NCBI RefSeq assembly: GCF_050947875.1
Contig: NC_134572.1
Location: 120,523,105-120,587,104 of the forward strand
Direction of reading: 5' to 3'
From: Dermacentor variabilis
Taxonomy: Eukaryota > Arthropoda > Arachnida > Ixodida > Ixodidae
DNA: 64,000 nt
Below, piece by piece: positions 44,529-56,215 of the stretch. Each line of letters starts with the position of its first letter. Position 1 is the first letter of the stretch. Under the pieces are notes generated by a model. That model saw only the letters and a program-made list of their open reading frames with translations, was not told where the DNA came from and searched no databases. The position numbers were made by a program, and so were the translations under genes.

Positions 44529-47500
44529 AACAGGCCTGGAGTGCGGCCTGATCCCGGTGACCAGAACCGGTAACGCACTCTCTCACCAGAGCAGGATTGG
44601 CCACCCTGGTGCAGTACTTGGCCACAACCTCCTATATGAATACAACAATCAAACCCCGGCCCTCAGTCCCCAGCAGCCGCGAAGCAACTGACCACGGCGG
44701 CGGTCAGATCTGTAACGCTGCAGAGGGTGCTAAGAATACCTGGCTCCGGACAGGCCGCCATTGGAATCTGAACCTGGCAACGTTTAACGTTAGAACGCTA
44801 TCTAGTGAGGCGAGTCTAGCAGTATTATTGGAGGAATTAGAGGGTAGTAAATGGGATATAATAGGGCTCAGTGAAGTTAGGAGGACAAAAGAAGCATATA
44901 CAGTGCTAAAAAGCGGGCATGTACTGTGTTACCGGGGCTTAGCGGAGAGGCGAGAACTAGGAGTCGGATTCCTGATTAATAAGGAAATAGCTGGTAACAT
45001 ACAGGAATTCTATAGCATTAACGAGAGGGTGGCAGGTCTTGTTGTGAAACTTAATAAGAGGTACAAATTGAAGGTGGTACAAGTCTATGCCCCTACATGC
45101 AGTCATGATGACCAGGAAGTCGAAAGCTTTTATGAAGACGTGGAATCGGCGATGGGTAAAGTCAAAACAAAATACACTATACTGATGGGCGACTTCAATG
45201 CCAGGGTAGGCAAGAAGCAGGCTGGAGACAAGTCAGTGGGGGAATATGGCATAGGCTCTAGGAATAGCAGAGGAGAATTATTAGTAGAGTTTGCAGAACA
45301 GAATAATATGCGGATAATGAACACCTTTTTCCGCAAGCGGGTTAGTCGAAAGTGGACGTGGAGGAGCCCGAATGGTGAGACTAGAAATGAAATCGACTTC
45401 ATACTCTGCGCGAACCCTGGCATCATACAAGATGTAGACGTACTCGGCAAGGTACGCTGCAGTGACCATAGGATGGTAAGAACTCGAATTATCCTAGACT
45501 TGAGGAGGGAACGGAAGAAACTGGTACACAAGAAGCCAATCAATGAATTAGCGGTAAGAGGGAAACTAGAGGAATTCCGGATCAAGCTACAGAACAGGTA
45601 TTCGGCTTTAACTCAGGAAGAGGACCTTAGTGTTGAAGCAATGAACGACTACCTCATGGGAACCATTAAGGAGTGCGCAATAGAAGTCGGTGGTAACTCC
45701 GTTAGACAGGAAACCAGTAAGCTATCGCAGGAGACGAAAGATCTGATCAAGAAACGCCAATGTATGAAAGCCTCTAACCCTACAGCTAGAATAGAACTGG
45801 CAGAACTTTCTAAGTTAATCAACAAGCGTAAGACAGCGGACATCAGGAACTATAATATGGATAGAATTGAACAGGCTCTCAGGAACGGAGGAAGCCTAAA
45901 AACAGTGAAGAAGAAACTAGGAATAGGCAAGAATCAGATGTGTGCGTTAAGAGACAAAGCCGGCAATATCGTTACTAATATGGATGAGATAGTTCAAGTG
46001 GCTGAGGAGTTCTATAGAGATTTATACAGTACCAGTGGCACCCACGACGATAGTGGAAGAGAGAATAGCCTAGAGGAATTCGAAATCCCACAGGTAACGC
46101 CAGAAGAAGTAAAGAAAGCCTTAGGAGCTATGCAAAGGGGGAAGGCAGCCGGGGAGGATCAGGTAACAGCAGATTTGTTGAAGGATGGTGGTCAGATTGT
46201 TCTAGAGAAACTGGCCACCCTGTATACGCAATGCCTCATAACCTCGAGCGTACCGGAATCTTGGAAGAACGCTAACATAATCCTAATCCATAAGAAAGGG
46301 GACGCCAAAGACTTGAAAAATTATAGACCGATCAGCTTACTGTCCGTTGCCTACAAAGTATTTACTAAGGTAATCGCAAATAGAATCAGGAACACCTTAG
46401 ACTTCTGTCAACCAAAGGACCAGGCAGGATTCCGTAAAGGCTACTCAACAATAGACCATATTCACACTATCAATCAAGTGATAGAGAAATGTGCAGAATA
46501 TAACCAACCGTTATATATAGCTTTCATTGATTACGAGAAAGCGTTTGATTCAGTCGAAACCTCAGCAGTCATGGAGGCATTACGGAATCAGGGTGTAGAT
46601 GAGCCATATGTAAAGATACTGGAAGATATCTATAGCGGCTCCACAGCCACCGTAGTCCTCCACAAAGAAAGCAACAAAATCCCTATAAAGAAAGGCGTCA
46701 GACAGGGAGATACGATATCTCCAATGCTATTCACAGCATGTTTACAGGAGGTATTCAGAGGCCTGGAGTGGGAAGAATTGAGGATAAAAGTTGATGGAGA
46801 ATACCTTAGCAACTTGCGATTCGCTGATGATATTGCCTTGCTTAGTAACTCAGGAGACCAATTGCAATGCATGCTCACTGACCTGGAGAGGCAAAGCAGA
46901 AGGGTGGGTCTGAAAATTAATCTGCAGATAACTAAAGTAATGTTTAACAGGCTCGGAAGAGAACAGCAGTTTACGTTGGTAGCGAAGCACTGGAAGGGGT
47001 AAGGGACTACATCTACTTAGGGCAGGTAGTGACCACGGATCCGGATCATGAGACTGAAATAACCAGAAGAATAAGAATGGGCTGGGGTGCGTTTGGCAGG
47101 CATTCTCAAATCATGAACAGCAGGCTGCCACTATCCCTCAAAAGGAAAGTGTATAACAGCTGTGTGTTACCAGTACTCACATATGGGGCAGAAACCTGGA
47201 GACTTACGAAAAGGGTTCTGCTGAAATTGAGGACGACGCAACGAGCTATGGAAAGAAGAATGATGGGTGTGACGTTAAGGGATAAGAAAAGAGCAGATTG
47301 GGTGAGGCAACAAACGCGGGTAAACGACATCTTAGTTGAAATCAAGAAAAAGAAATGGGCATGGGCCGGACATGTAATGAGGAGGGAAGATAACCGATGG
47401 TCACTAAGGGTTACGGACTGGATTCCAAGGGAAGGGATGCGCAGCAGGGGGCGGCAGAAAGTTAGGTGGGCGGATGACATTAAGACGTTTGCAGGGACAA

Positions 47501-47597
47501 CATGGCCACAATTAGTACATGACCGGGGTAGTTGGAGAAGTATGGGAGAGGCCTTTGCCCTGCAGTGGGCGTAACTAGGCTGATGATGATGATGATG
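44529..47597 (+). mobile_element. RTE-clade LINE, nearly intact
   Basis: A 3.07-kb non-LTR retrotransposon inserted in antisense orientation in the gypsy pol gene, with an 8-bp target duplication. It has one polyprotein ORF (apurinic-type endonuclease plus RT) and almost no 3' UTR. The ORF stop at 47572-47574 is followed within a few bases by a TGA/GATGAT tail, as is usual for RTE elements. Other pieces of the same family lie at 32392-32466, 58321-62690 and 60430-61150. One single-base deletion is the only clear coding defect, so this is the youngest large element in the window. Confidence 0.9.
44597..47574 (+). pseudogene. RTE polyprotein: endonuclease and reverse transcriptase
   Basis: This enzyme nicks target DNA and reverse-transcribes the element RNA in the nucleus. 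The endonuclease spans residues 55-300: ATFNVRTL (N64), LSEVRR (E93), ILMGDFNARVG (D199, N201) and CSDHRMV (D290, H291). RT spans about 520-760: ANIILIHKKGD, NYRPISLL, FIDYEKAFDSV (D645), KKGVRQGDTISPMLFTACL and LRFADDIALLS (D744, D745). The first frame runs 801 codons to 47002. Comparison with 60520-60545 shows a one-base deletion at about 46974-46978. The C-terminal 180 codons continue in another frame ([32 protein letters not shown]). The start ATG is the first in frame, but the element's 5' end may be slightly truncated. Confidence 0.9.
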
Positions 47598-47605
47598 ATT
47601 GGCAG
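47598..47605 (+). repeat. Target-site duplication of the RTE insertion, right
   Basis: ATTGGCAG, identical to 44521-44528, directly after the GATGAT tail. Confidence 0.85.
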
Positions 47606-47960
47606 CTTCATGATCTGATCTTTGTACACTACCGATACTTCACGCTGTCCTTTAGGTATCATTTGTTCTCCTGTGTACGTGCGAAGTTTCACTTTGGTGG
47701 GCTGACATGCAATATGGGCAAAATGTGGATCGTACACATGCTCTAGTACTACACTCACAACCGCTCCCGTGTCAATTAGCATGTTAAGCTGTTTACCTTC
47801 CACCTGAATATTGACATCAAAAGACGAGTGCGTCATATTTACAAAATAACACACTTCATGCTCGGAATCCTCATCAGAACATTCTACTGAATTACGTACT
47901 TGATAGGATGGCCTTTTCAGTCACCAACATGCGCCTTCTTTTCTGCCGTCCGGTTAATTT
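47606..47960 (-). pseudogene. Gypsy protease and gag zinc-knuckle trace
   Basis: The minus strand reads NMLIDTGAVVSVV, the retropepsin active site with its catalytic Asp, followed by KVKLRTYTGEQMIPKGQ and VVYKDQIMKLP, where the RTE insertion begins. Upstream, CYFVNMTHSSFDVNIQVEGKQ leads in. A cysteine pair (CKCGK) near 47955-47965 is all that remains of the gag zinc knuckle. Confidence 0.8.
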
Positions 47961-47984
47961 GCCGCATTTGCATACGGGTTTTAA

Positions 47985-47999
47985 GCATCCTAGTCGCCA
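47985..47999 (-). promoter_or_regulatory. Primer-binding-site candidate
   Basis: The minus strand reads TGGCGACTAGGATGC, eight bases after the 5' LTR. A TGG start is expected for complementarity to a tRNA CCA end. The tRNA identity cannot be assigned by eye. Confidence 0.4.
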
Positions 48000-48006
48000 G
48001 GTGATA

Positions 48007-48120
48007 TGGCCTAGTGGCCACAAAGCCAGCCTTTAATCACAAGCGCATTCATTTTATAGGCAGGCGTGAAATCACACATAAGATAGTATCGGGGCAGTTT
48101 TCATGCGCCGCACGTTAACA
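48007..48120 (-). repeat. Gypsy 5' LTR
   Basis: On the minus strand it begins TGTTAACGTGC and ends CTAGGCCA. It is the same length as the 3' LTR, with about a dozen differences, so the element is not recent. Confidence 0.75.
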
Positions 48121-48411
48121 CAATTTCTTTCTTCACTTGATTTTTTAAGTCGTAATCGGAGCCGACAGTCCGAATATCTGGACCATGGCCACCAGGTCCA
48201 GGCCAAGGAGAAGAGAGACAAGGAGAATCGTCGGTGAGGCCCTCTACTTCAAATCCTACGGTTAGAATTGACTTTGACGCCTTTGAAAAGGATTATCCAT
48301 ACGTCACAAAAGCGACTTGCTGGCACAAAAAGTGCGTGTGGGGTGCTGTTGTCGACACTATCAATTGTATCATTAGCAACTCAGTCACACGTTCGAAACA
48401 CAACGTCCCAC
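48121..48411. other. Spacer between gypsy and I-like LINE
   Basis: About 290 bp with a 60-codon plus ORF (48234-48416) that I do not recognise. It could be pre-insertion genomic sequence. Confidence 0.4.
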
Positions 48412-48432
48412 AATGAATGAATGAATGAATGA
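48412..48432. repeat. TGAA array (LINE 3' tail)
   Basis: Five tandem units; on the minus strand a CATT/TTCA tail at the LINE 3' end. Confidence 0.8.
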
Positions 48433-48859
48433 AAGAATGTTTGATTTTTAAAGGAGCAAGGGCCAAGTATGGCCAAAGAGCGCCATGTCCATGGTAGTGA
48501 GTTCGCAGTATACTTAATGGATTCTATGAAGTTCGAGTGATGTTGCTGTAAAGGGGCCTTAAAGAAATAGTCGCGGTAAAGTACGTAAAATCTGTATAGT
48601 AAGAATATGGCGATGGCATATGACGTGCGCTATGAACATTGAGATGCATCTAAAAGGAATGATACAATGTGTAAAAATATATCAGGTTATAAGATTGGCT
48701 AGAGCACTACTGCCTTCTTGCAGCCATTGAAACAAGAGGGTCTGGAGGCATATGCTATGCAACACAATTATCGCAGCGGCATCCTCTGGAACAAGGATGC
48801 TCTACGAGTTTAATGGGCTTATAACATTTAGGACAACATCATTTAAGAAGTTGAGGACT

Positions 48860-49835
48860 ATCTTGATGTTAAAAAGTGGTTCTCTGCCAAGAAACATAGC
48901 CGGGTGAACAGGAATGTAGTAATGGTATGCAAGAGGAAAATGTTTCTTTCTCTCCGCTTCGGATTTCCGGCACTCCAGGCGGACGTGGAGGACGGTAAGC
49001 CTCTCCCCGCATCTACCACAGGTTGGAGGGTCATTACCGGTGAGGAGAAAATTATGGGGGCCAAATGTGTGTCCTAGTCTGAGACGACAGAATGAGACAT
49101 CTGTTCGCCGTGATTTTGTTGCGGGGACCGAGAACCTAACTGTGGCTTTATCACGTGCCGTTTGTTATTTATTTCTTCGTCCCACATGCGTTGCCAGTGG
49201 TTTCGTAGTTTCCATCTTAAGAATTGCTTCAGGTCTGTGACAGGGACCAAAGCAGTAGGATTAACTGCATGCAATCAAATTGACGCGGCCATCTGGTCCT
49301 CTAGAACGTTACCCTCGATGCGCCTATGTCAAGGCACCCAGCATATAATCACATGTTTAAATATGTATGCTTTACACAGGACGGAATGGAGCTCATTGAT
49401 TGCCGGATCTTTTTTGGTTACAGAATGACATCAAGGCCTTCACAACACTAAGGTAGTCCGTGTATATAACTGATTTCTTGAGATTTGATTTCTTTATGTG
49501 CGTTACAGCCGACGATAGCGCGTAGGCCTCAGCCATAAAGATACTAGTTTCCGGATGCAGTACATCGATTTCCGAGAAGGATGGACCGACGGCTGCATAG
49601 GGCACCCCGTCGTGTGACTTCGGTGCGTCTGTGTAGAATTCCGTGCAGGGGTGTTTGTACTGGAGTTCCCGGAAATACATTTGGATTTCAATCTCTGGAG
49701 CGTGCTTTGTAACTTGCATGAAAGATATATCGCATTGTATCAGCTGCCACTCCCAAGGAGGTAGCAGCTTGGTTGGATGCATTAGGCGAAGCTCGAGGAG
49801 TGGGACATGCATTTCATCACTAAGCTCCCTCACAC
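48860..49835 (-). pseudogene. I-like LINE RNase H and C-terminal domain
   Basis: RNase H reads EFYTDAPKSHDGVPYAAVGPS (first Asp kept; DAS changed to DAP), FMAEAYALSSAVTH (Glu) and SVIYTDYLSVVKAL (Asp kept; the usual DSLS is changed). After a frame change, IICWVP and GNVLEDQMAASI give the end of the domain. The C-terminal region (about 48860-49280) reads LRWKLRNHWQRMWDEEINNK, then a cysteine-containing stretch that has lost its frame. Confidence 0.75.
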
Positions 49836-49851
49836 GAAGTGAGAAGGGCTG

Positions 49852-51742
49852 TCATACAGAGGGACGATTACGAAAGAGTGTAGCATATTTCGTATCGTTA
49901 GCGGTGTTAAAACACGGATGTTGAGGATTAGAGTGATCTTTCAGAAAATATGTTTGGCTGATGTGTGTTCTCTGCAGATGAAGTGACCACTCATTTGATT
50001 CGACATACAAACTTTCAATGGGACTTGTTCTGAAAGCGCCCGTTTCCAGTCGAATTACAAGAAGGTGGACCGGATCTAGCATCTTTAGCGCGCTCGGGGC
50101 GGCAGAATGATAAATCACGGCCCCGTAGTCCAGCCGTGATCGAACAAAGCACTTGTAATGATTCATTAAACATTTCCTGTCGCTGCCCTATGTTGTGTGG
50201 GATAAAACTTTCAGTAAGTTCATTGTTTTTAACCATTTGACCTTGAGATACTTTCTGTGTGGAATAAATGTTAGTTTAGAGTCAAGTATGATGCTTAAGA
50301 ACTTGTGTTCTTTGTTCACGGGTATTCGCTAACCATACATTTCGATACTGGGATCTGCAATGAGCCCTTTGTTTCTCGTGAAAAGCATGCAAGAACTCTT
50401 GTTGGGGTTCACTTTAAATTCGTTTTCGTCTGCCCATTTGGACACTTTGTTCAAGCCCTGTTGTACTTGTCTCTCGCATACTGTAAGGTTGCAGGATTTG
50501 AAACATATCTGTATGTCGTCTACGTAAACAGAATAAAAAATGGCTGGTGGTAATGAAGCACGAATGGTGTTCATTTTCACGATAAAGAGCGTGCAGTAGA
50601 GCACACCTCCTTGAGGTACACCAGTTTCTTGTATAAAAGGTCGCGACAGTACATTGCCGATTTTAACGCGGAAGGTACGTTTGGACAAATAACTTTCTAG
50701 TATATTTAACATATTTCCACGGATGCCCATTTCCGATAAGTCTCGCAAGATCCAGTATCACCACGTTGTGTCATACGCCTTTCCCTTATCGAGAAATATC
50801 GATAAGAAGAACTTTTTATGTATAAATGCATCACGGATATTTCCTTCAATGCGAACAAGATGATCAGTCGTAGACCGCCCTTCTCTGAAGCCACACTGAT
50901 AGGGGTCAAGCAGATTGTTTAGTTCAAGGAAGTGTATTAATCTACGATTAATCATTTTCTTCAAATAGCGTACACAGACAACTCGTAAGAGCTATCGGGC
51001 GATAACTTGCCGCCAAGGAAGGGTCTTTACCTAGCTTCAAGACGGGAATAACAATAGCTTCCTTCCATGAAGGTGGAAGGTATCCGGCAGCCCAGATAGA
51101 GTTGAAAAGTGCCAGAAGTGTCATTTGTGTGTCTTTGTGTAAGTTCCTAATCATGTCATACATGATTCTATCAGCTCCCGGTGCAGAGCTCCAACATGTG
51201 CTCAATGCAGCTTTAAGCTCGGTAATATTAAAAGAACGATTATATGGTTCATCCGGACGGCATTTACGATCAAGTGTCTTAAGTTCAGCTAATTGTTTAT
51301 ATTTGAGGAATGATTCTTTGTAATGTGCGGAGCTTGATACATGTTCGAAGTGTTCGCCCAGAGCGTTGGCCTGGTCTTCCAAGGTAGTCCCTTGGTCGTT
51401 CGCTAGGGGAAAACGGTGGATTTGTTGCCCCTTTATCTTTCTTACACCATTCCACGCTTTGAACTCTTCGGTGTAGGAAGTGATGCCCGGGAGAAACCTC
51501 TCCCAGCTAGCCCTCCTTGCCTGTCTCCGTGTGCGCCTGCCTTGTGGCATTGCCAGTTTAAATACGATGAGGTTTTCTGCAGGCGGGGAACGACGCAGTA
51601 AACCCCACGCTTTGTTTTGTTTCTTTCGTACCAGTCTGCATTGTTCATTCCACCAGAGGACCCATCTTTTACTTGAGAGCCTTTGTGTTTGTGGAATGAC
51701 TTTTTCTGCTGCGTCGAGAATAAAACAAGTAAAATATGCCAC
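49852..51742 (-). pseudogene. I-like LINE reverse transcriptase
   Basis: The linker and RT finger read WNGVRKIKGQQIHRFPLAND, then SSAPGADRIMYDMI, LPPSWKEAIVIPVLKLGKDP and ASYRPIALTSCL (51742-50948). The next part reads LLDPYQCGFREGRSTTDHLV and FLSIFLDKGKAYDTTW, the first catalytic block, normally DI-KAYD (50964-50758). Then come ETGVPQGGVLYCTLF and YSVYVDDIQICF, the catalytic YVDD (50748-50329), and the thumb region to 49852. At least three frame changes are present. Confidence 0.8.
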
Positions 51743-51853
51743 TGCTTTATCTATGTTAAAATCAATGAAAAAATGCCGTGATAAGTAAGTTGCTTCCTTA
51801 AAATCATTCCATTCGGCGGAGGCTAGTTTCCACCGGCGTGTACGTAGGGGACA

Positions 51854-52557
51854 TTAATGTTGAGGCATTGAATTTAACATTACAGCGAAGTGGTCACTTC
51901 CATAGGGATTCTTGATTACATGCCATTGCAAGTCCGGGAAAATTGAAGAAGAGCCAATCGACAAGTCTATTGATGAATATGAATTATGATGCATATTATA
52001 ATACCTTGGCTCCTTCCTGTTGAAGAGGCATGCACCCGAGTTCACTAGAAAATTTTCAATAAAATGACCTATCGCGTCACATCGCGAGTCTCCCCACATG
52101 GTGTTGTGGGCGTTAAAATCGCCTACGAGTATGTAGGGGTCCGGAAGCTGATCAATTAGTTTAAAAAATAACTTTTTTCGAGGTGATAATTAGGGGGTAT
52201 GTATAAGCAACATACTGTGATCAATTTATTACGGAGAATTGCCCGAATTAATACTGCCTCAAGGGGCGTCTGAAGGGCGACATGATCACAAGCTACGGAC
52301 TTCTCCACAACTATTGCTACACCGCCAGACGAGGTATTCGCCTCGTTGCGGTCTTTACGGTATATGGTGTACTGACAAAGAAAGTTTGTTTGTGTACATT
52401 TAAGATGTGTCTCCTGAACACGCATCACCTTTGGGTTATATTTGTTTAAGAGTTCTTTAATGTCATCGAGGTTGTGTAGAAGACCTTTAACGTTCCAGTG
52501 TATTATTTGTGTAGCCATATTGTTCGTGTTTTTATGCTGCGTGTCAAGATGAGTCAA
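51854..52557 (-). pseudogene. I-like LINE endonuclease
   Basis: Reads IIHWNVKGLLHNLDDIKELL (catalytic Asn) and RVQETHL (Glu), then SSGGVAIVVEKSVACD and LITVCCLYIPPNY. After a gap, MWGDSRCDAIGHFIENFL follows the usual GDFNAHN block, and YGSDHFAVML gives the terminal SDH. This is the apurinic-type endonuclease fold of LINE ORF2, broken by a frame change near 52130. Confidence 0.8.
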
Positions 52558-52571
52558 GTTAGAGAAATGAC

Positions 52572-52784
52572 TTAGGGAGCCTTTTCAGGCCCCGTGATTA
52601 TGGTGCGGGTTTTGTCTTTGTTGGAGCGGTCGCGAGACTCGCGCCACTCCCGAGGCGCTAGATGCGCCTTCTGGCTCGGGGTTGTGGCCATTGACTCTTG
52701 GGAGCCGCGTGACTTCCGCTCACACGAGCGGGGTGTTTTCACCGTAGGCCTTGCCTCGAAAAGCAGGGCCTTGGAGGCCACCAA
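52572..52784 (-). pseudogene. I-like LINE ORF1, C-terminal end
   Basis: A basic, serine- and arginine-rich tail (RSCERKSRGSQESMATTPSQ, REWRESRDRSNKDKTR) ends at a stop 15 bp upstream of the ORF2 reading. It matches what is expected of the end of a gag-like ORF1. The rest of ORF1 is absent upstream of about 52870. Confidence 0.6.
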
Positions 52785-52870
52785 CCTAGAGGTCGATGGG
52801 CCTTCTTTCAGGGACGGCGCAGCAGCGCTGGCTGCTGGCGCCAGGGGGGCTGGTCAATCAAGACGAAGCG

Positions 52871-55800
52871 GTCACTCAAGCATTGCTTCATTGCCAATTT
52901 TAAGTCGATGATGCATGACAAATGTGATTTAGTATATCTGGGAGAAAAACTTTTCCTCCTGCTGAATGAAGATAAGCTGACGACGATCGCAGTGAAAGGA
53001 ACTTTTTTTTCTTCCATCTTCCAAAATAAACCTAACTGCAAAGAACCTTTCTGACTCAAAACTATCGAATAGAACTGTTAGGCGAACAAAGCACTGCATG
53101 CCACGCATTTGCTTGCGCCATAGTACCACCATTAACTAGTGCAACTCAACTGGACAAGTCGCGGCTGAAGCTACATCCAAAATCTGTAACTGTGTATGCC
53201 AAGCACAGCCATTTCTAGGAAAAGAGTGGCGCATTAGGCCGTTCAAAGTTCTATGCAATTTCAAAGACAAATAACAGAGCTATTAATATTTCATATTTAA
53301 ACCTTATATTTTAATGAGGCAGACACGTTTGTTGAAAAATGTTTTTGCTTTTTAAGGAGAAAGGTAGAAAATTTGTTGGCAGAATGGGAGCAGAATGACG
53401 AGGAAGCAAATAAACCCTGAACAGAGAAATTGCCGTAAGATATATTTCCAGGTTTAAGAACATGCTAATTACAATATTCTGTGCACTCCTGTACGTATTT
53501 CGGGGTACTTCCTATCTTCAATGCGACCACTATTGAGCTTCACCTCACTAGTTTTTGCCACAAATGAATTCGCCGCAACTGCAGTATTCGCCTCCAAAGT
53601 GAATGTTTAGAAATCACAATAAAATCTCCCTTATTGTCCTCGCTCACTTTAGAATTCGTGCTGCTTAAACATGTGTGCCTCAAGTCACTGCTTCAAACCA
53701 GATACGCACATTTGTAGTTAGCGCTATTATAGTGAAAAAGCACAAGAAAAGTCATTAGTGTGGTGTAATTCACGCAAACGCGTTTCTAAGAAAGCTTCGC
53801 ATTGGAGATGATGCCGCCAACTCTTTCTCGCTGAGCTCAACAAGACACATCAATGATCAAAATGCCACATACATAGGTCAACACAATAAAACATGGAAAT
53901 TATAAAAAATGGTGCAGAAGGAATCATTTCTTTGGAATAACGCAAGAATGTAATGAAGTTTATGTAGCGGTGGTGGAGGTCGCAACGGGCCACTCACCCC
54001 TGTCGATATGAAGCTGACTACGCTGAGCACTTCGATTTACCCTGCTCACAAAAACACCAATAAGAAGCCTACACTTCACGCCAGCTGAATACACAACCGC
54101 CATGATCAGTGCGCAAGCCGTCGAATTCAACCTCAGTCGTCCCCAATTTCAGCACCCGGTCACGTTTCGGCAAACTTGGAAATGGTTGATGCGAATTCAC
54201 AGCCACTGAATGCTATATAGTTGAAGTGAACACGGCGTTCCTCGCTTCGCTTTAAACGAGCCGCCGCAGACGCGTGTGCTAGAGAAACTTCGTAATGCAG
54301 GGAGAATACTGAGGGAAGAATCTAGCAGCAGCAAACATTCCTGTAGTGACCACGAACTCAAAGTAATTTTGAATTAATTTTTTTTTCACGCGCGTCACGT
54401 TAACTTCCAAGTGACTATGTCCTCATCGAAAAATCAATGTGCATTTCAGTGTCGTCTTCTTTCATCGGTGGTTGCGTGGAAAACGGAATTTTTTTGGAGT
54501 GTTACGCTAAGTTACTAATCCCTACGCAGGGTCGTATTGTTGGGTCGTATTGGGTTATATTGTAATAAACCAAGAGAACATATTTCAATGTATTGGAAAA
54601 CCTATCAGAAAGCTTATACAAAACGAACACGACCCCACGAAGAATTAAGATACTTTGAAGGACAACAGGACATATGGGTAGCACTAGACATTGTGCGCGA
54701 AAACGCCTCTCAGCAGAACAGGGGCGCATATATATTATTTGTTCGGTCTTACTTCTATGTAAAGGTATAAAAACTTCATTCAAGAGTAGTTTCGGGAATA
54801 AATATCAGTTAGTTACCAAAGTGCAAAATCCATGAAAGAATCTTCCTTGTCGGAATGCTTCCTGATTTCGGCCCACATTTGCTTTACAGTAGAAGGTTCT
54901 CAACACGCCCGAGAAGTTATTCCTCTTCTCTGTATTTGATCTGCAACTAGCTCACAATAAGCACCCATTTTTGTATCTTGAGATGATAGCTAGTCCACAA
55001 AACCAAGCCTTGTGAATGCTCGTGCAAAAGCATGCACGTGCAAAAAGGCGCCAAGGAAGCTGGCATTTGATGCGGTGGCGAAAATGGCACACAAATATTT
55101 TGGTTAGGGCATTTGCTGTGACATTTCGTCCTGCTAGGTTCGTTCAACGCGAGAAGTGATTACATATTATTGGTTATTGAGATCCTTGAACGCTAATCAG
55201 AGGAATGAGTACCACTCTTGGAGAAATATCATGTACTTTCAGTGGGACAAATACGTCCCACTAAATAATATTCAGTGACTTCTGGCATAGAATTGATTAG
55301 GAAATCAAGCGCTAATAAAGATAGACGGACATTTGAAACAGACGAAGACAACGTGTCTGTGTAATTATTCGTGTTTCGTTTCCCAGCCGCACACGTCAGA
55401 CCAATCAGACCAACACATAGGCCTTCTGTTGTACAGAAATGTAATTAGTTGCAAACTACTTCTTAGTACCTTCATCTACTAATACCACAAAAGATGGAAT
55501 CTTTGTTCATGAGGAAAGTGGTCAGACATAATTTTCTATTAAGAGCGCATACGGTCGATATTTCATCTGCGTTGCACTCTTTGAATGAACATTTAGCGGC
55601 AGTGGGACAAATACGTCTCACTTTTTATAAACAAATGACGCAGTGTAGAGAAATAAAATTTATTATAAACTATTCGGAGCACCCACACGATGTGTATGGT
55701 TTATTGGAGCACGAGAATTTAAGAACCTATTTTTTCATACAACACTGAAAAATTCAGGGGCATTGTAAAATATACATGCCGTCCTACAAAGGCTTACTTC

Positions 55801-56065
55801 ACCCGTTTCGACTCATGTGTGACAGAATACTTGGGCCGTGAGCAGGACGTCGATTTCATTGTCGGGCGCTGACAAGTAAGTTCGTGTATCTAACGCTTGT
55901 TCTGTATAGCTTTTTTGTTGTCTTGTTGATAACTGCGTTTTGTTCTCCTTTTGCTGGAGAATTACTTTGGCAGATGGCCCTGTGGAACTTGCTGTGGCGT
56001 AGCCGACGTTCTTTATTATTATCAGTTGTTAAACAGCAAATAAATGTAACTTACAAAGTATATAA
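52871..56065. other. No recognised feature
   Basis: About 3.2 kb of AT-rich DNA. The 93-codon minus (54502-54783) and 84-codon plus (55494-55748) ORFs show nothing recognisable. A phrase AGTGGGACAAATACGTC occurs twice (55240 and 55598 areas), but the flanks differ. Confidence 0.45.
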
Positions 56066-56215
56066 GGCGTGCAGAAACGTACACAGGAGAAGAGAACCAG
56101 AAAATACAAACGCCGGTTTTCTCTGGTTCTGTTGTCATTTCTGTCCGTGTCTGCACGCTTTACCGCCTTTTACGATGACTCCCTGTCAACTAGCTCAACT
56201 TAGCAATCCAGTCTT
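56066..56215 (-). mobile_element. Probable head-plus-hairpin retroposon, diverged copy
   Basis: GGCGTGCAGAAACGTACACAG (from 56067) and GTCCGTGTCTGCACGCTTT (near 56142-56161) pair as imperfect arms around AGAACCAG/CTGGTTCT. The stretch to the right, read on the minus strand, contains GAGCTAGTTGACAGGGAGTC, similar to the family head GGGC-AGTTGG---CAT. No clear target duplication is seen. The 123-codon ORF at 55884-56255 runs through this repeat and is not supported. Confidence 0.45.

Larger units (their letters stand above)
41408..48120 (-). mobile_element. Ty3/gypsy LTR retrotransposon, gag-deleted, with nested RTE
   Basis: A minus-strand element with 114-bp LTRs at 41408-41521 and 48007-48120. 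The order from its 5' end is LTR, primer-binding-site-like sequence, a trace of a gag zinc knuckle, protease, RT, RNase H, integrase, polypurine tract and LTR. The protease-RT-RNase H-integrase order defines Ty3/gypsy. Only about 150 bp lie between the 5' LTR and the protease, so almost all of gag is gone. Pol is interrupted by a plus-strand RTE insertion and carries several frame changes and stops. The short LTRs and pol resemble Mag-like lineages, but I cannot fix the clade. No target duplication is evident at the outer ends. Confidence 0.85.
48412..52870 (-). mobile_element. I-like LINE with RNase H (near full-length ORF2)
   Basis: A minus-strand LINE whose 3' end is a short TGAA/CATT array (48412-48432). 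Upstream come 3' UTR and C-terminal domain, RNase H, RT, endonuclease, and the end of ORF1 at 52572-52784. RNase H downstream of RT together with a separate ORF1 indicates the I-like group. Many frame changes are present. It lies directly beside the gypsy element, in the same orientation. Confidence 0.85.

Noticed and set aside
45130..46878. Minus-strand ORFs within the RTE polyprotein
   Set aside because: Antisense shadows of a strongly supported plus-strand ORF.
48234..48416. 60-codon ORF between gypsy and LINE
   Set aside because: Unrecognised, short, ends in the LINE tail; nothing supports coding.
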